Assembly: GCA_028753945.1 (NCBI GenBank)
Contig: JAPNXP010000004.1
Coordinates: forward strand, 2,914,001 to 2,978,000
DNA length: 64,000 nt
Source: Hexactinellida sp. DTS-2022
Taxonomy: Eukaryota > Porifera > Hexactinellida
Direction: 5' to 3'
The notes below the pieces were generated by a model. It ran no database searches. It was not told the DNA's origin and saw only the letters and a list, made by a program, of their open reading frames with translations. The position numbers were made by a program, and so were the translations under genes. Shown here in pieces: positions 44,968-55,589 of the stretch (position 1 is the stretch's first letter; each line of letters starts with the position of its first letter).

Positions 44968-45348
44968 AAAAGAAAGAATTGATAGTTGTTTATTGTATGT
45001 TGATAGACGTAGTTTATATATATATACTAGTTTCCAAGTTTAAGTTAATTAAGTTTAAGTTAAGTTTAAGTTTGAGTTTAAGTTTAAGTTTAAGTTTAAG
45101 CTTAAGTTTGAGTTTGAGTTTAAGTTTAAGTTTAAGAAGTTTAGTGAATAAGGCCCCTGGACATTTTCGATTTTTGGTCAAAAAAACTGGACATTCCTGG
45201 ACACGTAATCCAAAACCTGGACAAATCTAAAAACGCGATAAATCTCATATTATGAGCGTAGGAGTGCTAAAATTGCATATTCCATACTCTGACATATAAG
45301 AGTATATAATTTCATTTTAAAATTGTTCCTAAAATTCACGATAAGGCG

Positions 45349-45757
45349 GGATCCCCTGGAATTGGGAAAGGGTCATACTGTCTCATACGCTTGCTAGTTT
45401 GTTCCATTATACCCTTACATATTAGCTATTATTCAAGACAAAGTTTGACTCTCTAGCTTATATACTTTCCAAGTTACAGTGAGTTATGTAAATATGGAAC
45501 TAAATGACGTGTTATTATTATTTAGCATTAATTGAAATTTTCCTATGCCAAGGATTTTATTAGAGAATTGGGAAGTTATCAATGCGATGATAGTTATTAT
45601 AAAAGTTAGTACTATATAGTAGGTCATCGGCAATAGAGAGCTTTTAGCGATTCATTATTTACTTTCAATACTACTGGAGTGACTTGATCAAATTTTCTGG
45701 AATGTTTAACATTCCAGAAAATTTGATTTGATGACCCTTTCCCTGGTGCAGGGGATC
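45349..45757. repeat. MITE-like inverted repeat with a strong internal hairpin
   Basis: Ends GGGATCCCCTG..GGGAAAGGGTCAT and its inverse at 45730-45757. The hairpin at 45688-45726 has 19-base perfect arms (TCAAATTTTCTGGAATGTT) around a single T. Target duplication not resolved. Confidence 0.6.
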
Positions 45758-45819
45758 CGAAGCATTAGTCATTATGTATTTAATTTGGTTAATAACTTAG
45801 TTTACTTACCACTTACAAG

Positions 45820-46925
45820 TGTAAATGAGTGAGATTTGGTCATTTTTCACAGTACACAGCTGACACAGCTTTGCCACGAATGTTCACTGTTCAGGCAGTA
45901 TCATTCGAGGTATGTCTCCAAAAACAGACAGCACTACTCCTCTATGGAACCATTTGCGATCTTGTCACGAAGAAAATTATTTGCAGACAAAAAAATGCTG
46001 ATTTTAAAGTAAACCAATTCACATGTAAATGAAACGAGGGAAAAACCCCGAAATACTCTCTCACAGCTGTATCTAGTAGATATTTTTGAAGAGAAAAGAA
46101 GTGGTCGATTAATGACCCCAAAGCCAAGGCAATTCTCTATCGTATATGTTAGATGATTGCTCTTGATAACCAGCCATTTTCCTGTATGCTAGATATAGGC
46201 TTCCAAAGGCTAATTAAACTAGTTGCTCCAAGATACGAAATTATTAGTTGAAAAATTGTTCCATCTATTTATGACAAAATGAAGTGGTCTATTACTGAAC
46301 TCCTGCAACATGTTACTTCGATCTTATTTACATCCGATATTTGAGTGATCCTCATGCCAATAACTCATATATTACCCTGAGTGGACACTAAGCATCATAC
46401 AGGAATTGCCATTTCGGACACTTTCCATGAGATATTGGAATTCTGGAAAATTCCAGCATCAAAATGCATCTCTTGCTACGGGATAATGTAGAAAATATTA
46501 TTTTAGGAGCCGAACTGACACTTTTGAATAGTGAAGGTTGCTTTCTACACACACTACAATTAGCGATGACTGAAGGGATTTTTCAGAGGAGAGTTAAATA
46601 TATAATCGCTATATGCAGAAATATTGTAAAGCATTTAGTCATTCACCTTTGGCATGTGGCAAGCTTAATTAATTAAATTCAAAAAGAACGAGTTTTTCCT
46701 GGACATAAGCTTATTCAGGATGTAACAACAAGATTGAACAGTACCTTCTACATGTTAGAACGATTACATGAGCAAAGAAGAGATAATTATAGGATGTTTG
46801 TCACAGACCATGGTAGTATACAAAATCTTTCAAATTATCAATGGGAGTTAACCGAAATATTTTGAGAACACTTCAACCGTTTGAAGAAGTACAAAAAAAT
46901 TAGCAGTAATTTACGTATGGCCTGT
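45820..46925 (+). pseudogene. hAT transposase remnant, ZBED type
   Basis: Weak BED-finger region at 45828-45990 (SEIWSFFTVHS, then GSIIRGMSPK, TPLWNHLRSCHE in one frame). Then LLRDNVENIILGAELTLLNS, GCFLHTLQLAMTEG (the hAT C..H.L.L motif, about 46530), IIAICRNIVKHL, IQDVTTRLNSTFYMLERL (about 46715), and DHGSIQNLSNYQWELTEIF to about 46865. Several stops (TAA at 46675, TGA at 46862). The C-terminal dimerisation domain is absent. ZBED1-like elements read in the same order. Confidence 0.75.
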
Positions 46926-47151
46926 TAAACTTAAGGCTTCGAGTCCTCCTGGATAGGCCTGCTTGATCCCTAACAAAAAAATTATATTTAATAATGATTT
47001 ATCTATTCTAACATATTAGCTATCATATGTATTAAAGACTATTTTGACAAATGTCCTTATCAGTGAACTTAATTCTAAACAAGTTAACCTTGTCTTTTAC
47101 AATTGAATTTCCTATTGTAATAAATACTTTGCCAGTAAACTATATTTTTAG

Positions 47152-48312
47152 ATGAGTTCATTTAATTTTTTCTCATCTTCTAGTGGAGTACCTCTCTACA
47201 ATTTCTCCACCTTACATACCTATGATATTTTATTCAGTTCACATATTGGTTCATTGAATGGAAGTTATTTATTTTCTAGTTGTAAAAGCGATATTTATCT
47301 TTGGCAATGTGGAAATAACTTAATTAAAATACATTGGGGATCGTATCGATTCATAAATGTTATTTCCTATTTTATTGAACCTTTTCTGGTGCCACAGTTA
47401 AATGATGTAATATCACTTATTGATACTATATTATCATTATTTTCCAGTAGCGCATTCTTGATAAGTCCATTTTCTTTATCAGAAAGTAGTATTCGGTGTG
47501 TTATTCGGTTCACTAAGATTCTTGAATCATTTATCTCCCCTGGAGAGTATTTGAGTTTGCCTTCGGGTATTTTCATGGAAATTTCCAATCTTCACTGTTC
47601 ACCCAAGGAAATTTTATTTCTATTTCAAAGTTCCTTTGTTTGTATAAAGAATCAGCATTATTTTTATTTTTCTTCAAATAATTGGAATAAACTTAACAAA
47701 TACCAACAAATTATTATTATGAATATTGTTCGGACTCTTGAACCGTTTTCATTAATTGATTTACCAGTTTACCTCCACGATTTCTTATCTGAACCATTAA
47801 GACTATTTTCAATACATTTATCTGATTCTTTTCAATTTATTGGATTATTTGGCTCTGAAGTTCAAGTGGAAACTTTTCACTCTTTTCTCAAAGATTTCCG
47901 TTTAAAATTTTATAGAATTGATCAACCGACATATCCGTTATCTATAACAGAAATTGGACATTTTTGTATTGGGATATTGAGTATTAACTCATTTTCCCAA
48001 AATTACTCATATTCTTTCTATCCAAATTCGCTTATATCTGATCGATTCTCTTTAAAAATGTTACTTATCCGTGAATACTTTGTATTTACCAGAGCCTTAA
48101 TTCATTTCAATCAACTTTTGTCACCATTTAACGAAAAGTATACTATGGATATAAGAAATACTTTTATTAGCTATAAGAACATTTCTGTTTTTATTGATTA
48201 CAATTGCAATACAACTAATGTTTTATTACTTTCTAAATTTGATGCAAATTTCACACATATATTAACTATAAAATTGGGAAATTTTATTCATTACAATGAT
48301 GAGATGCAATGA
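47152..48312 (+). CDS. FUZ: Fuzzy homologue, planar cell polarity effector
   Basis: 386-residue open frame, no intron. The N-terminus has SSSSGVPLYNFS and LFSSHIGSLNGSYLFSS at the places where fuzzy proteins have SSGVPLF and IGSLNG, the start of the first longin-like domain. FLVPQLNDVISLIDTILSLF fits its later helix. A second domain includes LIDLPVYLHDFLSEPLRLFSIHL and FQFIGLFGSEV, again with the family's PVYL. Vertebrate fuzzy is about 418 residues, so this is nearly full length. FUZ works with Inturned and Wdpcp (CPLANE) in ciliogenesis and planar polarity. ATG 47152 directly follows TATTTTTAG, which could be a splice acceptor for a 5' UTR exon. Codon use is AT-rich like the surroundings. 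The call is from recalled motifs; an alignment would settle it. Confidence 0.72.
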   Translation: MSSFNFFSSSSGVPLYNFSTLHTYDILFSSHIGSLNGSYLFSSCKSDIYLWQCGNNLIKIHWGSYRFINVISYFIEPFLVPQLNDVISLIDTILSLFSSSAFLISPFSLSESSIRCVIRFTKILESFISPGEYLSLPSGIFMEISNLHCSPKEILFLFQSSFVCIKNQHYFYFSSNNWNKLNKYQQIIIMNIVRTLEPFSLIDLPVYLHDFLSEPLRLFSIHLSDSFQFIGLFGSEVQVETFHSFLKDFRLKFYRIDQPTYPLSITEIGHFCIGILSINSFSQNYSYSFYPNSLISDRFSLKMLLIREYFVFTRALIHFNQLLSPFNEKYTMDIRNTFISYKNISVFIDYNCNTTNVLLLSKFDANFTHILTIKLGNFIHYNDEMQ

Positions 48313-48522
48313 ATATTTTGATTTGACTATATTATTATAGCCATATTTTCTTTATTGTGTTATTCAACGGGCAACCTTTTTTCGTAAAAATTAGGGTTTA
48401 TGTTAGGGGGGGCACCCTAGCTTGAGTTTCATTCCCTAGAAATTAACTTTTAAGTTCTAATTTGCAGGTAAATTTATGTGGTTTTTTGAACAAAGTGAGT
48501 CAATAGACATATGTGTCAGAAC

Positions 48523-48705
48523 CAGGCTTGGGCTGATTACTATTACAATCGTAATCGATTACAACATTTCCTGTAATCGTAATCGTAATTACTCACTAGT
48601 AATCAGCCCCAACCTAGGCTTGGGGTGGATTACGATTACAATCGTCATCGATTACAACATTTCCTGTAATCGTAATCACTCACTAGTATTCAGCCCCAGG
48701 TCTGG
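48523..48705. repeat. Two tandem palindromic repeats, TGATTAC/GTAATCA type
   Basis: Two adjacent copies (about 48523-48612 and 48616-48705) beginning GGCTTGGG(C/G)TG(A/G)ATTAC and ending AATCAGCCCCA or ATTCAGCCCCAG, each with GTAATCGATTAC in the middle. MITE-like. Confidence 0.65.
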
Positions 48706-51700
48706 CCAGAACCCACCGGATATACTCTCAAAAGCCCTGTAATTTTAAAATATCAAGTGAGGCCACAGACTCCTTAAGTAAAGGACTGGAACGTCGCGAT
48801 CTCGGGGGTTTTAACTTGAGTCTGAGAGGCTCCAATTATAAAAATTGATAAAGCATTAATTTCCGGTCTCCAACTGTGATTTTTGGCATATAGGGGTAAC
48901 CTTTGGCACCCGTCAACAATTTGAGGATTTCACTCAAAATTTCTCACACCTCGACAAGTCATGACGTCATTGTCACATTTCGAGAATCCTGAAAAGTCAC
49001 TTAATCGCACATAATTCACGCACTCTAAGAGATAAAAATCTGAAAATTTAATAGAACATGCACATTAATGATGCGGACACTTTGGTAATACCAGATTGCC
49101 AATATGCTTACTCATTATCACATGATGACGTATCACTAAATTTTCACATTTTTAAATTTGACTATTTAGGCCTATTTACGCTGTATAATCAATGTTAGAA
49201 GTGTATAAACCAGGGGTCGGCAACCCCCGGGGATCTGGCCCGCGAGGCGAAATTGTCCGGCCCGCTGCTCTCTATAAACCTGCTCATCGTGACCCCCGAT
49301 TCGGTCATTCAAATGAAATCCAACATCATACACCCTCGCTAGAGGTGTTGCGATTCAAAGAAATTCTGTTCCGATTGTGAAATTGTACGGATTAGTGAAG
49401 TAGTAATACGATTTCTATATTAAAGTTTCTATAAAATGAGATCCTGATAATTTGAACGAAACAAGTCCAAACCTTTTAAATCCAAACTAAACATCTATTA
49501 AACATAGTATACTACCTAAATACCTAAAGACATTTTTCATAATTCCATTATAATATTCAATTTTTTTCCAATTTATATGAAAAATAGTTTTGGATCTGCT
49601 GTTCGGACTAGCGAGGATCGGATTTGCAAGGGTGTACAATATTTTTATAAATAATAGTGGTAATATTGTTAGACCGAATTAGTATATACCAGACCCCCCA
49701 CTTAGAATAGTATAGGTATTCACTAGTGCGTGACCTACGTTATAATAAGGCCTGTTCACTAGTGTGAAATTTTGGGCCATGGATTTCGTTTAAGTCCATT
49801 GATTATTTTTACAGTAAATGTTCAAGTTGAAGATTATTAACCAAATCGTGACCCGTGTTATATTATGTGATGCTAATTTACCCAATTTTTGCGTTGTTCA
49901 AGCTAAATAATTTACATTTGCTTGGAAACCCATAATATTTATTTTTTCTGTGTATCAAGCTTTCGACATCCAATATAATTACAGAGGACTTCTATATTTA
50001 TCATCCTTTGCCTTTTTGAACTTGGTATTCTCGAATTTAACGTTCTTCCTTTATGATCATGTTATTTTATATTATTTACATCTCCCTTTCGATTTGCTCC
50101 TTGTGTATTTCTAGCATTTTCTTATATATATTAGCTTGTCATGCCCAACAGGTGTTCGGCCCCCGGATGTCGGAGTAATTTCGCAGGAGAACCGCATACT
50201 CCAGTATTTAAGTTGCCAAGTGGTCCTCCTGAGTTCGTCAATCGTTGGCTCCGATCGCTCTCTAGAGAAAATATCGTTGACTTACGGAATGTGTTTGTAT
50301 GTTCGAAACATTTTCTCGACGAAGAAATTCAGATCAGTTTTTCAATCCTTCAACCTGATGGATCACACTTAGAAGCACCTGCTAAGCCGAAATTGCACAA
50401 AGAAGCGGAGCCAAGATTCCTACCCGGCTGTCCACCTCATCTTTCTTCGTCATCTGACACCAAACTTTTGAGATTTGATCGATCTTTGAGAGAACAGCAA
50501 TTGATTGATACTGCATAGATGAGAATCTAATACACTATAACCGAGACAAAGAGCTTTTTCAAATCACCACACTGCAAGACTTAGTATCCAAAACAAAGCA
50601 CTTGGATTTGCCTAATCATTGGATAGTTTGGTTTTCTGAGGATAATTCCTTTAATTTAATCAAACCAATAACAAGTAACAGTTTGATTTTGATTCTATGC
50701 TCCTTAACCATTACCGAAACATTACATACTATTGGTTTCTATTAAGGTGTACGCATTACTCTTTCTCTCACTAGGATAAATGATATTAATTAACTTAACA
50801 TTTTGCTTAAAGAAGTTGAACACCATTCTATCCCAGTTAATTCCCCTGAGACACCCCAACACCATGTCAGAGAAGCAACCAAAAGCATTCATCAATCAAT
50901 CGACTTACTCCCGCCTTCAATTAGCGAAGATTCTTGGAACCAACAGCTTGTATTATTACGTCTTCAGTTCATTCTTTGCCAACTGGACAACGTTTTGATC
51001 GCGAAAACTATGAGACGATACAACATCGAAACTCTTGTCTTATCGCTCCAATGCCAGCTTATCTCGCCTGTTTGCTATAGATATCTTTAATCCTTGGACT
51101 GTCTATCATTACCGCATCTTTCCACATTTAAACGCTTGTATTCAAATTTTGGTTTGGATGCTGAGTTTACCAACTATCTCAAAGAATCTGCCACTCAGTT
51201 CAACAAATGGGAGCGAAATGTTGTAATTTAGATGGATGAAATTCACGTAAAATCAACTTTTACATACAAGTGAGGTAAGGTAATAGGATCTTCTTTGAAT
51301 CCTACTGATCCAGCAAAAACCGTTTTTGCCTTTCATGGTATCAAGTTTGTCGAAAAGATGGTCCAGTATTGTTCGTTTACTGCCCTGTGCCAACTCATCC
51401 CCTGGTGAACTCTTTCCAATTATCAAAGAGGTTATTCAAGACGTAGAAGCATGTGGACTCTCTGTTCAAGTTATGTGTACCGATAATTACCCTATGAACG
51501 TGAACATTTTCAAGTTGTTTTCTCCTAACCGAATGCTAGAGCCTATCGTTCCTCACCCTATGGACTTAAATCTACCATTATTTTTGCTTTTCGACTTCGT
51601 TCACATACTCAAATCGATCCGTAATAACTGGCTAAATCAAACAGATTACAATAAAACGTTTACTTATCCAGATTATGAGAAGATCCAAGTTACGAACACT

Positions 51701-53262
51701 GCAGTTTTGAAGAGATTCGACAATTGTACAAAAGTGACCAACACTCTGTTGCTAAATTAGCTCCAAGGTTAACCTCTAACGCTTGTTGGCCTTCCACATT
51801 TGAAAGACAAAATGTTTCTTTAGCCTTAAGGATATTTGATGAATCAACAACCGCTGCATTGAATGTTAGCTACCAATCGCGATAACACCTTTCTACAAAT
51901 TCACAAACTGCAGACTTTATTACCATTATATGTAATGTTTGGAAGATATTCAACATCAATACTCCTAACAAGGGTATCCTTCTCAAGGATCAATTTTCCA
52001 TCCCATTAACAAACAATGATCTAGATTTAGTTTCCTTCAACGTGTAGTTGATTGGGCTGAGTGTTGGCGAGCCATGCCTGACAAAAGAGGTAAATTAAGT
52101 CCTCAAACATTTACCAGTTTTCGTCACTCCTGTATTGCACTCCCCTGTATTGTTAACCATCTCACTGAAAATTGTGGCTATTTGTACGTCCTCTCTTCGT
52201 TCTTGCAAAATGATCCACTTGAGCATCATTTTGGCCTGTACAGGATGATGTCAGGTGCCCTATACCACATTAGCTATTGCCAGATACTTGAGACAGAACG
52301 GAGAATAAAGTTGTCCAGCATACTTAAATTATATTCGAAAAAGCATGTAGAAGATAACACATCTCTGAAAAACTTCTTAGAATCCTGCTCATCCTCTTGT
52401 GACCAAGACTCTCATGCCTCTTTCAGCTTAGATACGTATCTTTCTGCAATACAAAGATATTCAGAAATCGAATTAAACAAGCAAATACTCCAATCACTCT
52501 CCTTTATAGCCGGTTACTCAGTGCATGCCTATTACAAACATTCTACTAAATGTCAAATTTTCAATCATGCCTCTCATTTCTCACAGTAAACAAAGAAATG
52601 GAAATTGAAGAACCTTCAGAGTCTGAATATAGATTAATTCAGATAATCGACCGAGGCTCACTAAAATGGCCAAGTAGTGATGTCATAGATGCAATTATTA
52701 CGCTGTGGAAATTATTCTCTTCAATCGAGAGTCAACCAAGCTTATTCGATAGCTTTATTACCGGTCCTTCTAGAAGTATCCTCATACAGTTAACAACTAC
52801 TCTTAGGCCACTGTTAATGACAATATTGTTTCAGCTCCACAAGAAGTCTATCAGAGGATGCGGGCGGGCGCCATCTCATTATCATTATCTCATTATTTGA
52901 TGACGACATAGTTAATAATTATAATTATCTGAACAAATATTCTAATTTGTGAGTGCTTATTGATAAAGTATGCAATCGTTGGGTAATAATGCTTGTTATA
53001 GATTCTGATTTTGTTCCTAGCTAATTATGGCTATTTTAGAGTGTGTCCTACAGTAAAATCGGTAACGAACAGTGGCCTTACTTTGAAATGTAGGTGTAAT
53101 AATGGGAATAATGACAATAATGACAATATTCGTGCGGGAGTGAAATTTGACGCGGGAGGTGGAGCTGAAACAAGATTCCCACAAACAGTGGCCTTATATA
53201 AGATGAACAAGCTGAAATATGGAGAGTGATGTGTGACAACTGTGGTACACTCATGTGGGATA

Positions 53263-53702
53263 CATAGGCGTCATTAATGGAGGGCAGGGGGGGCAGGCCC
53301 CCCTAGTTTTTAAAACTGGGGGGGCCGAGTATCCCAGGCCCCCCCCCAGTTTATTAACCTCGGTGTTTCATAGATTGATTGTTTTTTACAATGAATGCGA
53401 CTATTCATTCGCAAGGTGTTACAAAAACAAATTGTTAATTTATTGTTAATTGTGTAATGATATTAATAATGAGGCATAGAGATAAACCTTTTTTGGTCCC
53501 CCCCAGATTTTGAAGGATACCAAAAATATCGACAGGGGCGTGCTGGCCATACAATCGATGCGGGATTCCCGCTCGGGCCCCCCTTTGAAGGCCGCCTTAG
53601 GGCCCCACTTGTGGGACAGCAGGCCCCACAGCGAACCCTTTCTGAATGGAATCCCGCATGGGCCCCCCAACCCCAGCACGCCCCTGAATATCGACGCCTA
53701 TG
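53263..53702. mobile_element. 440-base hAT-type MITE in the P element
   Basis: Ends CATAGGCGTC and inverse GACGCCTATG. Perfect 8-base duplication GTGGGATA (53255-53262 and 53703-53710). Interrupts the P transposase C-terminus between CDNCGTLMW and AKLLTSTSNC. Contains another MITE. Confidence 0.9.
53533..53686. mobile_element. 154-base hAT-type MITE nested in the MITE
   Basis: TIR CAGGGGCGTGCTGG and inverse. Perfect 8-base duplication AATATCGA (53525-53532 and 53687-53694). GC-rich against an AT-rich background. Confidence 0.92.
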
Positions 53703-54379
53703 GTGGGATATATTAGCCAAATTATTGACATCTACTTCGAACTGTATCATATCTAATAAAATCAAGAATATGAATGCCTTGCTACCGTTGAAGTCTGGTG
53801 TCGAAAATACTCGAAAATTAAAGAAATTGTAACCAAATTAGCTTATTTCGTATACCCCTTTCATATACTACTTCCTTAATATTTTGTACTATTATCATAC
53901 ACACTACTTAAAATGTGAATTGTATCAAAACCTCATAATATTTTCTTTCTGGATTCCTAATTTAGCTAAGTATCACTGTAAAAATAATCAATGAACTTAA
54001 ACGACATCCATGGTCCAAAATTTCACGCTAGTGAACAGACATTATATCGTAGGTCACGACTAGTGCTAGTATATAATAGAGTCAATTAGTTAGTTTAGTA
54101 TTGCATACCAACCTTATTTCTGTTTTTCTCTATTGTCAGTATTCTCAAGTAATAATAGTACGGTGTATCTATAACGTTTCCGTCTAAGCGCGCACTCCGC
54201 TTCACAACAATATTATTTAGTAAACTTAGAAAAGTCAATGATATTTAGTCATAATTAACAATTCTACAATGGAAATTACGAGTATGACCAAAGGATAGTA
54301 AATCGCTAGGCCCGAATAATGCAGTAAATTACTCAATCGGGCCCGCAGGCTGAAAAGGTTGCCGACCCCTGGTATAAAT

Positions 54380-54560
54380 CATACACCAACCGCAAAGCGG
54401 TTGGTGTGTGGTTGGGTTCTTCCGCGAAGCACGCTAGTATCTATATAGATTGATGCTACAGTATATCTATATATATATACTAGTGCTCTTCGCTTGCTAG
54501 GTCGCTTTGCGGGAGAACCCAACCACACACCAACCGCGAAGCAGTTGGTGTGTGGTCTAT
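54380..54560. repeat. Palindromic MITE with GGTTGGTGTGTGGTTGGG arms
   Basis: Inverted copies of ACACCAACCGC(A/G)AAGC and GGTTGGGTTCT near both edges, and a TATATCTATATAGAT-like centre. It lies in the middle of the outer long-inverted-repeat element. Confidence 0.6.
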
Positions 54561-54944
54561 ACACTTCTAACATTGATTATAAAGCGTAAATTGGCGTAAA
54601 TAGTCAAATTTAAAAATGTGAAATTTTAGTGATTACGTCATCATGTGATAATGAGTAAGCATATTGGCAATCTGGTGTGACCAAAGTGTCCGCATCATTA
54701 ATGTGCATGTTTCATTAAATTTTCAGATTTTATCTCTTAGAGTGCGGGAATCATAACTTGTCGAGGTGTGAGAAATTTTAGTGTAAACCTCAAATTGTTG
54801 ACGGGTGCCAAAAGTTACCCCTATATCCAAAAATCACATTTGGAAACCGGAAACCTAATGCTTTTTCAATTTTTATAATTGGAGCCTCTCAGACTCAAGT
54901 TAAAAACCCTTAGATCGCGACGTTCCAGTCCTTATCTTAAGGAG

Positions 54945-55193
54945 TCTATGGTTGGAGAGCATATCTTAGGTGATAGCGGGTATATGCTGAAATCCTATTT
55001 ATTAACTCCATACCGGCAACCTGCTTCAAATGTCCAAGAAAATTATAATTATTCCCACAAAAAAACGCGTGTATTAATCGAGCAAACCTTTGGGAGGTGG
55101 AAGTGAAGATTTCATTGCCTTCACGGAGAGATCCGCATGGCTCCAGATAAAGTCTGCACTATTATTCTTGCATGTGCTGTTCTTCATAATATT
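54945..55193 (+). pseudogene. PIF/Harbinger transposase fragment
   Basis: Reads EHILGDSGYMLKSYLLTPYR (second catalytic Asp) and KKTRVLIEQTFGRWK (catalytic Glu). After a TGA it continues as [19 protein letters not shown]. The first catalytic Asp and the N-terminus are gone, probably cut by the element ending at 54950. Only the C-terminal third of the enzyme remains. Confidence 0.78.
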
Positions 55194-55589
55194 GGAAGCA
55201 ACCCATGTTGGAAGATTCCATTATTGATCACACTGGTCAAAGCACATTTTGGTGCATTGGAAGTTTTAATTATTTTCGGATATATTTGATGCAGAGATTC
55301 TAAAAATGAAATCAGTTTGACCCGATCAGCTCTTGTTTTTGTATTACAGGCTACAACAATTAATTTTGAATTCAACCCTTGCTTCCTCGTTTTAGTGGTC
55401 CTGAATTGCATCGTTTTCCATTTTCTAAGCAAAAATAACCACAGTGTTTTTGTTCCAAATAGTTTATGAGATCTAAGCATATATTTAGAAAGTATACCAC
55501 CAATTATAAGGCATAAAATACAATTTTGACTGAAATAGTGGCTGGAAATAAAGAATTCTACCACACAAAAACATGTAATAATCAGTCAA

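Larger units (their letters stand above)
42018..45156 (+). mobile_element. PIF/Harbinger element with TTTAAG-array ends
   Basis: Ends GGGGGTTATTCACTAAAC and its inverse (GGGCCTTATTCACTAAAC), followed by arrays of CTTAAA / TTTAAG hexamers (42040-42115 and 45025-45140). 3-base duplication CTG (42015-42017 and 45157-45159), as expected for PIF/Harbinger. Two genes in opposite orientation: a Myb/SANT-like protein and a DDE transposase. The transposase holds a pogo-type MITE (44091-44589). Confidence 0.88.
50141..53832 (+). pseudogene. P-element transposase with THAP finger, decayed
   Basis: 50141-50518 is an open THAP domain: MPNRCSAPGCRSNF (C-x4-C), NRWLRSL, VCSKHF (C..H). Frames and stops then change repeatedly: LPNHWIVWFSEDNSF, PSISEDSWNQQLVLLRLQFI, SLQCQLISPVCYRYL, LFDFVHILKSIRNNWLNQ (51588). 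The better-kept C-terminal part (52074-52900) has KLSPQTFTSFRHSC, LENDPLEHHFGLYRMMSGA-like (QNDPLEHHFGLYRMMSG), SFIAGYSVHAYY. The last piece, after the MITE, is LTSTSNCIISNKIKNMN (about 53720) to 53832. Order as in THAP9-like transposases, which use GTP. A second P-type gene lies at 61596-63185. Confidence 0.8.
49721..54065 (+). mobile_element. P element (THAP-type) nested in the hAT element
   Basis: Ends CACTAGTGCGTGACCTACG (49721) against CACTAGT-CGTGACCTACG (54065). About 90 bases of terminal inverted similarity, including TTCACTAG.GTGAAATTTTGG and TCATTGATTATTTTTACAGT. A TAGTATA occurs near both flanks, but an exact 8-base duplication is not clear. Contains a THAP transposase gene and two nested MITEs. 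Confidence 0.78.
49211..54371. mobile_element. hAT element (CAGGGGTCGGCAACC ends), no transposase
   Basis: TIR CAGGGGTCGGCAACC at 49211 and inverted at 54371. Flanks GTATAAAC and GTATAAAT, an 8-base duplication with one change. The remaining hAT sequence (49226-49720 and 54066-54356) has no ORF. The middle is a P element. Confidence 0.8.
48770..54950. mobile_element. Outer long-inverted-repeat element hosting a transposon nest
   Basis: About 430 bases at 48770-49202 recur inverted at 54545-54950. Shared pieces include AGACTCCTTAAG, GGACTGGAACGTCGCGATC, GGAGCCTCTCAGACTCAAGTT, and CAATGTTAGAAGTGTATA. No ORF of its own is seen. Superfamily and target duplication unresolved. Confidence 0.6.

Noticed and set aside
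44979-45230. ORF made largely of alternating Ser-Leu
   Set aside because: It is the translation of the TTTAAG array at the end of the Harbinger element, not a gene.
48962-48975. Another TGACGTCA site, possibly a further RAG-like module
   Set aside because: No CATCGATAACC box at about 64 bases on either side; it lies in the long-inverted-repeat element.
55184-55564. 126-codon minus-strand ORF
   Set aside because: Low-complexity hydrophobic translation, no motif, and it partly overlaps the Harbinger fragment on the other strand.
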